DNA of 7,706 nt from DAOUEG01 sp964589285 (GCA_964589285.1 CAZPSP010000121.1:1-7706); one strand, 5' to 3'; shown: positions 1 to 6,290, counted from the first letter of the stretch. Made by a program: numbers and translations. The notes: generated by a model from the sequence alone, not told the origin.

Positions 1-3000
1 ATCTTGCCGGAGACGATGACGATGTCCTGCTGCATGCCGTTGATAACGGCGGAGGTCAGGATAGGGGACAACTGGAGATCATAATCGAGGATGTCGTGGG
101 GCAGGACCTGGGTATACCGAAGGAAGGAACCATCCGGGCCGAGGACGACGAGCGAATTGGTATAGAGGTTATCGCCGGGACGGCTGGAGCCATTGGGGAA
201 CTCTTCCGTCCCCGGGAAGGGGGCCGGGTTAGCCACGGCCCAGTAGAGTTCGCCTGTCTCCATATCGACGGCGGGCGGGTACCAGCTTCCGCCGCCGCTG
301 TTGACCTCCGGGTTGCCCCAGATGTCAGCGGAATCGACGGTATCGAAGCTCCACTGGATGGCGCCGGTCTGCTGGTTGAGCGCGAAGATGGTCCCGACGG
401 CCCCGCCGGCATAGAAATTGCCGATGCTGTTGCCGGGCACCGTGGAAACCAGGACAAGCCCGTTGTAAACCTGGGGCTGGATATCGAGACCTTCACTGCT
501 CACGACCGGGAGGTCGGTGATCCACAGGACCTCCCCGGTATCGGCGTCCAGAGCGGCGACCTCGGAGATGGAAACCCCGGCGAAGACCTTGCCCCATCCC
601 ACGGCGACGCCGTTGGGGCCGATATTGGGGATATCGAACCGGGTGCTCCAGATGAGGGAGCCATCGTTCCGGTCCAGGGCGTAAATATTATTTTCCAGGT
701 CCTGGAAGTATATCCTGTCCCCCTGGATGATGGGCGTCGTAGCGATGGCCCCGAAAACGGCGGATGCGGGAACGGGGAAGGACCAGACCGGAGCGAGGTC
801 AGCGACATTGGAGGAATCGATGGCGGCGTCCATCGTGGCGCGGGTATTCTCGTAGTCACGGTTCGGCAGCGGCCAGTCCGCGGCGTTGCCGGCTACTTCC
901 GGCGGAATGGCGTCAACCTGGAAATCGAACACCGGCAGGTTCAGAATGGAGTCGGCGGCGTTGATGGTGTAGCCGGAGGATTCGATATCCGCAGCCGACC
1001 TCAACGTGTCCGGTTCGTAGTCCTGAGGCACTTTCACGTAGTTGACCAGCCAGAGGCCGGTGTAGGACTCTTCTCCCGGGACCGTGCTGAACACGGGGTG
1101 CTGGGAATGGACGGTATTCGGTCTTCCATTGCCATCCATGGCGACGATGAAGATATAGACGGGAGCGGCTTGCGGCTCCGCAGGCCCGAAATCGAAGTAG
1201 AAAACCTCCCGTCCCCGGTACCATCCCTGGACGAGATCCATATCAGAGCCCTGCAGAGTCGAACTCTTCGGTACGACGGGGCAGTTCACGAAAAGGTCGG
1301 TGGCCGTTACCGGGTATCCGGCGTCGGTGATGTCCTGCGCGGACATCAGCGTGTTGGCGGTATAGTCCGCCGGAACGGTCACCAGGTTGACCTGCCAGAG
1401 GTCTGAGTAACCAGGATCTCCGGGAACGGCATCGATGATATTGTACTGACCGGGAACGACCTGGGGCGTGCCCTCGTCATCCATGCCGTAGATAAGCACC
1501 CAGATGGGAGCGCTGAGCACCCGGCCGTTCTCGTACGGCACCATGGCCTCGAAGTTATGGTACCTTAACCGGGCGCCGTCATACCAGCCGTCCTCAAGCT
1601 GAAAGTGCAGTCCCAACGTTGGAGAGGGAGTAGTTGGTGTCGTCGGGGTCGGGGTGGGCGTGGGCGTCAGCGTGGGCGTCGGCGTGGGCGCGGCCACACT
1701 CTGCACCGGGCAATTCACGAGCATTTGCGTCTCTCTTATCTGGTAACCGGACGATGCGACGTCGCTGAAGGACTTGAGCTCGTTGGCCTGGTAGTCCGCC
1801 GGGACCATGACGAAGAAAATCCGCCAGAAGGCCGTGTAGCCCGGATCTTCCGGCACCACGCCGATAATGTTGCCCTGGTCGGGCACCGTCTGAGGGCCTC
1901 CCTGGCCGTCCGAACCGGTAACGGGCACATAGATGACCGCGGCGGACACCGGGTTCATGCCGAAATCGAAGTAGTAGACGGCATCGCCCCGATACCAGCC
2001 CTGCGTCAATCCCATGTCGCTGCCTTCCAGCGTCGATCCCTCCGGCACGATGGGACAGTTGACGTAGATATCGGCGGCCGTTATGTTCGCACCGGAAGAC
2101 GTTACATCTTCCACAGAGCTCCAGTCATTGGCCTGATAGCCGTCAGGGACCTCGGCAAAGTGGACCTGCCACAGGTCGCTGTACCCCGGAAGGCCCGGAA
2201 CGACACCGACGATGTTGTACTGCCCTTCTATGGTGACCGGGTTTCCCCGGCCGTCAAAACCGGAAACGGGTACGTAGATGGGAGCTGTCAGCGGCACACC
2301 ATCAACGAGCGGCGTGTTCGTCCCGAAATCATAGTAGGTGACGTCATATCCTTCATACCAGCCGGATATGAGAGGGAACTGCTGCGGCTGCTGGGGCACG
2401 GTCGTTGTCGTGGGGGTTGTCGTTGCCGTGGTCGTTGTGGTGGTAGTGGGCGTCGTAGTGGTGGTAGTAGTAGTAGTGGTGGTGGTTGTCTGCGTCGGCG
2501 GCGGCGTCATGGTTTGCGTTGTGGGCGTCGTGGTGGTAGTGGCCGGGGGAGTCGTCGTCGAGGGCAGTACCCGTTGTACCGGGCAGTTCACCAGGGTATC
2601 CGTCTCCGTTATCTCATACCCGGATGATTGAACGTCATCGAACGACCTCAGCGTATTGGCCTGGTAGTCTTCCGGGACCGTGACGAAAAACACCTGCCAG
2701 AATGCCGTATAGCCCGGGTCTCCCGGTACCACGCCGATGATGTTCCATTGACCCGGCACCGTCTCGGGAGCGCCCTGGTCGTCCAGGCCCGTTATCGGGA
2801 CGTAGATGGTGGCGGCAATATCCGGGTTTTCACCGAAGTCGAAGTAGTAGACGGCCCGGTTCTGGTACCAGCCCTGGACCGGTTGCCTATCGCTGTTTTC
2901 CAGCGTCGAGCCCTGCGGCACGACGGGACAGTTGACGTATATGTCCGAGGCCGCAATGTTCAGGCTGCCATCCATGACATCATCCAGGGAGCGCCATTCA

Positions 3001-3755
3001 TTAGCCTGGTAGCCCTCCGGGACCTCGGCAAAGTGTATGCGCCACAGGTCGCTGTAGAATTCATCGCCGGGGACGACACCGATGATGTTGTACTGCCCGG
3101 CAATGGTCATGGGGTTCTCCAGCCCGTCCATGCTCTCGACAGGAACGTAGATGGGCGCGGCGAGCGGAATCCCGTTGACGAGCGGCGTATTCGCTCCGAA
3201 GTCATAGTAGGTCACTTCCGACCCTTGATACCACCCTGATATGAGGGGAAAATGCTCTGGCTGACCGGGTACGGCGGTCGTGGTGGCGGTGGGAGTCGCG
3301 GTCGTTGTGTTCTCAGTCGTAGTCGTGGTGGTTGTCGTTGCCGGCGTTTTGGTTGCGGCGGTCACGATAAAGTCACCGGTCATAGTCGCCGGGTGGACAT
3401 CGCAGCGGAAGAAGTAGGTCCCGGGTTCATCCGGAGCGGTAAACTGATAATCGATGGTCTGGACCCCCACGATGATCTCCCCCTGGAAAACCGGCACAGC
3501 CGCCGAAGCATCCGTATAAAGCGAGAAATTATGGGGAATGCCCTCATCCTGGTTATCGAAAGCGATCGTCACCTGCGCCCCGGCGGGAACGGTTATCTCG
3601 CTGACATCGAAGGCAAGGTTACTGGCCACCAGGTCTATCGTTATTTCCTCCCCGTTCTGAGCGCTGGTGGTCAGCGCTCCGAGCGGCAGGAGCAGCAACC
3701 CCAGGAGCGCCAGAACGCCGATAAGCTTGTATCGAAACTGATTTTTCCGATTCAT
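1..3755 (-). CDS. Secreted cupredoxin / repeat-module / PQQ-dehydrogenase-like chimeric protein (partial, C-terminus beyond left edge)
   Basis: An unbroken minus-strand frame runs from ATG at 3755-3753 to the window edge: 1251 codons, no stop. A GGAGG (complement of 3763-3767) sits 7 nt upstream of the ATG. Residues 1-32 are a signal peptide: basic start MNRKNQFRYK, Leu-rich core, TTSA before Q33. Residues 36-132 form a cupredoxin with plausible type-1 copper ligands H75, C118, H121 and M125. A Thr-rich linker follows, then three 217-residue two-module units (W175-C391, W466-C682, W724-L940). From about residue 957 a quinoprotein propeller begins: WPLPNRDYENTRAT near W961, ALD-TG-W blade motifs, ANPAP at 1175-1179, RPGDN at 1192-1196, PHDILDYD at 1219-1226. 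This matches PQQ alcohol dehydrogenases, which oxidise alcohols outside the cytoplasm. Only about half of an eight-bladed propeller is present. Inference: the copper domain accepts electrons from the quinoprotein. The substrate is unknown, and a non-catalytic PQQ-like fold remains possible. Confidence 0.93.
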   Translation of the reverse strand, partial: MNRKNQFRYKLIGVLALLGLLLLPLGALTTSAQNGEEITIDLVASNLAFDVSEITVPAGAQVTIAFDNQDEGIPHNFSLYTDASAAVPVFQGEIIVGVQTIDYQFTAPDEPGTYFFRCDVHPATMTGDFIVTAATKTPATTTTTTTTENTTTATPTATTTAVPGQPEHFPLISGWYQGSEVTYYDFGANTPLVNGIPLAAPIYVPVESMDGLENPMTIAGQYNIIGVVPGDEFYSDLWRIHFAEVPEGYQANEWRSLDDVMDGSLNIAASDIYVNCPVVPQGSTLENSDRQPVQGWYQNRAVYYFDFGENPDIAATIYVPITGLDDQGAPETVPGQWNIIGVVPGDPGYTAFWQVFFVTVPEDYQANTLRSFDDVQSSGYEITETDTLVNCPVQRVLPSTTTPPATTTTTPTTQTMTPPPTQTTTTTTTTTTTTTPTTTTTTTATTTPTTTTVPQQPQQFPLISGWYEGYDVTYYDFGTNTPLVDGVPLTAPIYVPVSGFDGRGNPVTIEGQYNIVGVVPGLPGYSDLWQVHFAEVPDGYQANDWSSVEDVTSSGANITAADIYVNCPIVPEGSTLEGSDMGLTQGWYRGDAVYYFDFGMNPVSAAVIYVPVTGSDGQGGPQTVPDQGNIIGVVPEDPGYTAFWRIFFVMVPADYQANELKSFSDVASSGYQIRETQMLVNCPVQSVAAPTPTPTLTPTPTPTPTTPTTPSPTLGLHFQLEDGWYDGARLRYHNFEAMVPYENGRVLSAPIWVLIYGMDDEGTPQVVPGQYNIIDAVPGDPGYSDLWQVNLVTVPADYTANTLMSAQDITDAGYPVTATDLFVNCPVVPKSSTLQGSDMDLVQGWYRGREVFYFDFGPAEPQAAPVYIFIVAMDGNGRPNTVHSQHPVFSTVPGEESYTGLWLVNYVKVPQDYEPDTLRSAADIESSGYTINAADSILNLPVFDFQVDAIPPEVAGNAADWPLPNRDYENTRATMDAAIDSSNVADLAPVWSFPVPASAVFGAIATTPIIQGDRIYFQDLENNIYALDRNDGSLIWSTRFDIPNIGPNGVAVGWGKVFAGVSISEVAALDADTGEVLWITDLPVVSSEGLDIQPQVYNGLVLVSTVPGNSIGNFYAGGAVGTIFALNQQTGAIQWSFDTVDSADIWGNPEVNSGGGSWYPPAVDMETGELYWAVANPAPFPGTEEFPNGSSRPGDNLYTNSLVVLGPDGSFLRYTQVLPHDILDYDLQLSPILTSAVINGMQQDIVIVSGK
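78..887 (-). other. PQQ-dehydrogenase-like beta-propeller (N-terminal part, residues about 957-1226 and onward)
   Basis: Blade-closing motifs are visible: IYALDRNDGSLIW, VAALDADTGEVLW and IFALNQQTGAIQW. Active-site landmarks of PQQ alcohol dehydrogenases can be placed. N1176 in ANPAP corresponds to the metal-ligating Asn of methanol dehydrogenase. RPGDN (1192-1196) follows it. D1224 in PHDILDYD corresponds to the catalytic Asp, and D1226 occupies the extra Asp position used by lanthanide-dependent enzymes. Two landmarks are missing. There is no vicinal Cys pair: no Cys occurs in the visible propeller, and the usual CC-x-VNRG region reads NIGPNGVA around N1048. No obvious Glu occurs at the expected metal-ligand position near 1107-1118. 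The family call is firm; catalysis is less certain. Confidence 0.82.
936..1586 (-). repeat. Protein repeat unit C (two modules, residues 724-940), diverged and lacking its last Cys
   Basis: Third unit, again with exactly the same spacing: W724-C825 is 101 steps, C825-W845 is 20, W845-position 940 is 95. It is the most diverged copy. The NIIGVVPGD motif of its second module has become PVFSTVPGE, and the closing VNCPV is LNLPV, so L940 stands where the Cys should be. It joins the quinoprotein domain through a short segment (about residues 941-956) without a Thr-rich linker. Confidence 0.85.
1617..1688 (-). other. Thr-Pro linker 3 (residues 690-713)
   Basis: An alternating Pro-Thr segment between repeat units B and C, different in style from the poly-Thr linkers 1 and 2. 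Pro-Thr alternation gives a stiff extended spacer and is typical of secreted modular enzymes. The difference suggests the linkers arose or turned over separately from the repeat units. Confidence 0.82.
1710..2360 (-). repeat. Protein repeat unit B (two modules, residues 466-682)
   Basis: Second unit, with the same spacing as unit A: W466-C567 is 101 steps, C567-W587 is 20, W587-C682 is 95. It is the copy most like unit A. Both begin FPLISGWY and carry NTPLV, and DNA similarity persists: the bases at 2043-2065 and 2917-2939, encoding the VNCP junction, differ at one position. This points to internal duplication of the two-module unit rather than assembly from unrelated parts. Confidence 0.88.
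2394..2564 (-). other. Thr-rich linker 2 (residues 398-454) with a 13-Thr run
   Basis: Of 57 residues, 40 are Thr by my count, with Pro, Ala, Gln and one Met making up most of the rest. Residues 423-435 (bases 2451-2489) are 13 Thr in a row, including four successive ACT codons. On the plus strand the same DNA is almost all G and T. The codons are mixed (ACA, ACC, ACG, ACT), which suggests selection for Thr rather than simple trinucleotide expansion alone. Confidence 0.85.
2583..3233 (-). repeat. Protein repeat unit A (two modules, residues 175-391)
   Basis: First of three units of identical length (217 residues from a GWY tryptophan to a VNCPV cysteine). Module 1 runs W175-C276 (101 steps) and module 2 W296-C391 (95 steps), with 20 steps between C276 and W296. 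Each module follows the order GWY, YYDFG or YFDFG, IYVP, GQ-(Y/W)-NIIGVVPGD, a W in DLW or AFW, VP--YQAN, then VNCPV. I do not recognise a named family. The pattern suggests a compact beta-sandwich or carbohydrate/surface-binding module, which is a guess. Confidence 0.88.
3252..3362 (-). other. Thr-rich linker 1 (residues 132-168)
   Basis: Connects the cupredoxin to repeat unit A. It includes eight consecutive Thr codons (ACN), then E-N, then more Thr with Pro and Ala. Such segments usually act as extended, often O-glycosylated stalks in exported proteins. The role here is inferred from composition. Confidence 0.8.
3375..3650 (-). other. Cupredoxin (type-1 copper) domain within the large secreted protein
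   Basis: Residues about 36-127 of the minus-strand protein. The domain opens with beta-strand-like sequence (EITIDLVASNLAFDVSEITV), as in plastocyanin-like proteins. H75 lies in IPHNFSLY, and C118, H121 and M125 lie in the loop FFRCDVHPATMTG. The Cys-x2-His-x3-Met spacing lies within the range seen in blue copper proteins: amicyanin has two residues between His and Met, plastocyanin four. All four usual ligands are present, so copper binding and electron transfer are likely. C118 is the only Cys in this domain. Confidence 0.85.
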
Positions 3756-4177
3756 CGTATTTCCTCCAACAAAAAGAATTACCCGGCGGTAATGGCAATT
3801 GATGCGAAGCCGGTCCGGCAGATGTCATGTGCTTTTGAAGCAATGCCACATACCGCCTCCCATCCCATTACCGTGGTATGTCCCTTCATCATTAAACCGG
3901 ACTATCCCAAGGCATTGAATCAGTAAGGCTACCGCTTGCGACAGCGGGGTTTACGGGCCGGGTCTTGCGCATTTCAGGTTACCCATCATTGAGATAAACA
4001 AGTAGTGAACCCAGAGGTACCGAAGTGAAAAAACCAGTATACTACGTGCGGCGACCAGCCAAACGATTCTGTAAAAACCGGTATTTAACTATATGTCCGG
4101 CTGCGAACCGGAAAGCGTTTTTGCCCGTGAATACAGCCGTTCGGTACACCATGGTCGCGTTACCGTCCCGCGGCAGC
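3756..4177. other. Divergent non-coding spacer between the secreted protein gene and the glycosyltransferase gene
   Basis: No convincing gene is seen here. Close to the minus-strand gene, ATTACC-CGGC-GGTAAT (3778-3793) can fold into a 6-bp stem with a 4-nt loop, about 10 nt upstream of the GGAGG site. A possible weak minus-strand promoter has TATACT (complement of 4036-4041) and TTGGCT (complement of 4057-4062), but its spacer is only 15 nt. Inverted copies of ACATACC/GGTATGT lie at 3848-3854 and 3875-3881. None of these is strong alone. Confidence 0.5.
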
Positions 4178-4206
4178 TTGACACCGCGACTGCCGTGCCC
4201 TATGAT
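4178..4206 (+). promoter_or_regulatory. Sigma70-type promoter for the glycosyltransferase gene
   Basis: TTGACA at 4178-4183 is a perfect -35. After 17 nt comes TATGAT at 4201-4206, five of six matches to the -10 consensus. Transcription would start near 4213, giving a leader of about 78 nt before the ATG at 4291. The strength suggests constitutive expression unless an operator intervenes. Confidence 0.72.
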
Positions 4207-4290
4207 AACGGCAATTGAAGCATACGGACTTCAACTTGCCCCCGGTATGGATACCCTCCCGGCGAATGCGATAGAATTGGAACGGTCCTT

Positions 4291-5196
4291 ATGGCGCAAG
4301 TACAGCAAACAGCATGTAAGATGCAGAAACAACAGAACATCGTCATCGCCATGCCTGCTTTCAATGAAGAAGCTTACATCGGCTCGATGGTCATCAAGGC
4401 GAAGAAATACGCCGATACCGTTATCGTGGTGGATGACGGCAGCAGCGACGCCACCGCGGAGATAGCCGCGCTGGCCGGCGCGGAAGTATTGAGGCACCAT
4501 GATAACCGCGGCAAGGGCGCCGCCGTCCGCACCATCCTGGAGCGGGTGCGGGAACTGGATGCGGACCTGCTGGTGCTGCTGGACTCGGACTCCCAGCATA
4601 ACGCGGACGAGATCCCGCGCCTCATCGATGCCGTCAACGGGGGGCTGGACTTCGTGGTGGGTTCGCGGCAAAACGTGAAAAAGTCCATCCCGTTCTACCG
4701 GCGCATCGGTCACGTGATCCTTTTACACTCCAGCCGCACCGTCATCGAACATGAACTGACGGACACGGAATCAGGGTTCCGCGCGTTCTCCCGGAAAGCC
4801 ATCGAGGAGATGGAACTCACCCAGAACGGTTTCGCCATCGAGTCCGAGATGATCAAGGTGGCGGCGGAAAAAGGCCTGAAAATGGGTGAAGTACCGATCA
4901 CCGTCCAGTACAAGAGGGACACCTCGACAAAAAACCCGTTCAGTCACGGTATAGAAGTGCTGACGCAGATCATCATCATGATATCCGAGCGGAGACCGCT
5001 CTTTTTCTTTGGAATGCTGGGGATCATCGTAACGTTCATCGGCATATATTTCGGGGTGAGGACCGTCAACATCTTCACGGCTACCCAGGGCACCATACCC
5101 ATCGGCACGGTGATGCTGGCCGCCATTTTCATCATCGTGGGCATCTTTCTGGGGCTGACCGGCATCATCCTGTACGCGCTGTCAAGAAGGAAATAG
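4291..5196 (+). CDS. Family 2 glycosyltransferase, DPM1-like polyprenyl-phosphate sugar transferase
   Basis: A 301-residue protein with a GT-A glycosyltransferase domain and two C-terminal membrane helices. Motifs in order: IVIAMPAFNEE near residue 20, VVDDGSSDAT (46-55) for nucleotide binding, LLDSDSQHNADE with the metal-binding D98-x-D100, and DTESGFRAFS (158-167) in the acceptor/catalytic region. Helices span about 237-256 and 272-297, with RRK at the end. Dolichol/polyprenyl-phosphate mannose synthases of this family transfer a hexose from a nucleotide sugar to a lipid phosphate at the inner membrane face, making donors for protein or glycan glycosylation. The sugar cannot be told from sequence. 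The ATG at 4291 lacks a good Shine-Dalgarno; M11 at 4321 is an alternative start that keeps the whole domain. The gene stands alone behind its own promoter and ends in TAG. Confidence 0.92.
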   Translation: MAQVQQTACKMQKQQNIVIAMPAFNEEAYIGSMVIKAKKYADTVIVVDDGSSDATAEIAALAGAEVLRHHDNRGKGAAVRTILERVRELDADLLVLLDSDSQHNADEIPRLIDAVNGGLDFVVGSRQNVKKSIPFYRRIGHVILLHSSRTVIEHELTDTESGFRAFSRKAIEEMELTQNGFAIESEMIKVAAEKGLKMGEVPITVQYKRDTSTKNPFSHGIEVLTQIIIMISERRPLFFFGMLGIIVTFIGIYFGVRTVNIFTATQGTIPIGTVMLAAIFIIVGIFLGLTGIILYALSRRK

Positions 5197-5217
5197 GGAA
5201 AAGGCCGCGGAAGATTA

Positions 5218-5246
5218 CGGAGCTTAGGTGCTGAAGCCCTGCTCCG
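5218..5246. terminator. Hairpin between convergent genes, possible bidirectional terminator
   Basis: CGGAGC (5218-5223) pairs with GCTCCG (5241-5246), and inner AGG/CCT can extend the stem. It lies in the 63-bp gap between the stop of the glycosyltransferase gene and the end of the convergent LysR gene. No T-run follows on the plus strand and only a weak T-rich stretch on the minus strand, so intrinsic termination would be imperfect. Confidence 0.42.
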
Positions 5247-5259
5247 CAGCAATGCCAGC

Positions 5260-6195
5260 CTAATAAACGGGATGGACCGGCGCCCTCCCCGGCCGCGACG
5301 CTTCCATCAGGCCCCGGATGATACCGATGAATTTTTCCACCATGGGGTGTTCCGGCGCGTCCGACCGCGTAACGGCGTCCACGCCGACGGTAATCTGTGT
5401 GGAGACCGGCAGTTCCTTGAGCCGGCCTTCACTGATGGAACGTTCCACGCTTTCAACGTGATAGAGGCCGACGCCGCCGCCATGTTCAACCAGGTTGATG
5501 CCCCACTCGGCGTTATTGACCTCAACGATGATGGGCGACGGCAGGGCGCACCCCCCGACACGGAGCTTCTTAAGCATAATCTGGCGGGTGACGGACGTCT
5601 CCGGCCCTACGACGAGCGGATAACCGCAGAGATTGATGTATTCCAGGCGCTCCCGGTGAGAAATGGGGTTGGACGGCGAAGCCACCAGGACGAGTTTCTG
5701 GTTGGAAGCCAGCGGCACGGCCTTGATCTTGGGGTTGCCGTACTCCAACCTGACCACGATGCCGAAGTCCACTTCCGAGTTCAGCACGTCTTCAATGACC
5801 TCATAAGAAGTGCGGCCCCGGATGACGAGCTTCACGCCGGGATACTGCTTTTCAAACGCGGAGGCGGCCCGGGCTGCGCAGGAACTGAAGGTGGTGGAAA
5901 AACCCACCCTCAGGCTGGACTCCTTGAGATTATCGAGGTACTGCTCGGCGCTTCTCATCTGCCGGTAGATCTCGCGGGCGTACTCATAGAGGCCCGCGCC
6001 GGCCTGCGTCAGAAAGACCTTCTGGCGCTTGATGTCCAGGAGCTTGAGACCGACATTTTTCTCAAGTGACCGGATGTGGTAGGTTACCGTCGGCTGGGTG
6101 AGGAAGAGCTTGTCCGCGGCCTCGGTAATGCTTTCTTCACTGGCGACCTGATAAAATACTATCAGGCTATGAAGGTCTAATCTTGACGGTGCCAT
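5260..6195 (-). CDS. LysR-type transcriptional regulator
   Basis: A 311-residue protein with the standard LysR length and layout. The N-terminal winged helix-turn-helix spans about residues 8-66: LHSLIVFYQVASEESITEAA, then LFLTQPTVTYHIRSLEKNVG and VFLTQAG. The wing has LLDIKRQKV where most members have LFxRxxRxV. From about residue 94 (SLRVGFSTTFSS) an effector-binding, periplasmic-binding-protein-like domain follows. Such proteins bind DNA as tetramers at T-N11-A dyads, respond to a small molecule, usually activate a divergent gene and repress their own. Start: ATG at 6195-6193, preceded by GAGAGGTG (complement of 6203-6210). The gene is divergent from the URO-D-like gene at 6482 and convergent with the glycosyltransferase. 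The effector is unknown; the target's family suggests a methylated or aromatic compound, which is inference. Confidence 0.93.
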   Translation of the reverse strand: MAPSRLDLHSLIVFYQVASEESITEAADKLFLTQPTVTYHIRSLEKNVGLKLLDIKRQKVFLTQAGAGLYEYAREIYRQMRSAEQYLDNLKESSLRVGFSTTFSSCAARAASAFEKQYPGVKLVIRGRTSYEVIEDVLNSEVDFGIVVRLEYGNPKIKAVPLASNQKLVLVASPSNPISHRERLEYINLCGYPLVVGPETSVTRQIMLKKLRVGGCALPSPIIVEVNNAEWGINLVEHGGGVGLYHVESVERSISEGRLKELPVSTQITVGVDAVTRSDAPEHPMVEKFIGIIRGLMEASRPGRAPVHPVY

Positions 6196-6261
6196 ATGAC
6201 AACACCTCTCGATTATTCAGACTTTGCCGGCGTATATCGAGTGAACAAGCGGTTCAAATAG

Positions 6262-6290
6262 TTGGAAAGTTGCGCTAGATTATCTATAAT
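6262..6290 (+). promoter_or_regulatory. Predicted rightward promoter P1 toward the URO-D-like gene
   Basis: TTGGAA at 6262-6267, a 17-nt spacer, then a perfect TATAAT at 6285-6290. The start would be near 6297, with a leader of about 185 nt running through the 9-bp dyad, so a bound regulator would block it. Its -10 overlaps the leftward -10 by five bases. Confidence 0.45.

Noticed and set aside
96..1406. Plus-strand open frame of 436 codons
   Set aside because: It lies wholly antisense to the minus-strand frame, whose translation shows clear quinoprotein and module motifs. The plus-strand product is low-complexity with no domain and no ribosome binding site.
1617..2564. CRISPR-like or satellite DNA repeats suggested by the repetitive composition
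   Set aside because: The repeats are coding, keep the minus-strand frame and lack regular repeat-spacer units; they are Thr/Pro linkers.
1605..2627. Plus-strand open frame of 340 codons rich in Arg and Gly
   Set aside because: Antisense shadow of repeat unit B and the Thr linkers; Arg/Gly/Ser runs are the complement of Thr/Pro codons.
2338..2631. Plus-strand frame encoding a poly-Val stretch resembling a membrane protein
   Set aside because: The Val run is another reading of the GT-rich complement of the poly-Thr linker, not a true hydrophobic segment.
2628..3926. Two further plus-strand open frames (2628-3239 and 3252-3926)
   Set aside because: Antisense to repeat unit A, linker 1, the cupredoxin and the signal peptide; no recognisable protein features.
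3932..3947. Possible terminator hairpin CCGCT-N6-AGCGG in the divergent spacer
   Set aside because: Only five pairs, no T-run, and no gene ends nearby on either strand.
4025..4465. GTG-started plus-strand frame of 146 codons before the glycosyltransferase
   Set aside because: An AGAGG lies at a fair distance, but the product is Arg/Pro/Ser-rich with no known motifs. The frame contains the glycosyltransferase promoter and runs 175 bp into that gene out of frame.
4231..4713. Minus-strand frame of 160 codons opposite the glycosyltransferase
   Set aside because: Shadow of the GT-A domain, whose motifs are unmistakable on the plus strand.
5272..6069. Plus-strand frame of 265 codons opposite the LysR gene
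   Set aside because: Antisense to a full-length, well-formed LysR protein; no domain in its own translation.
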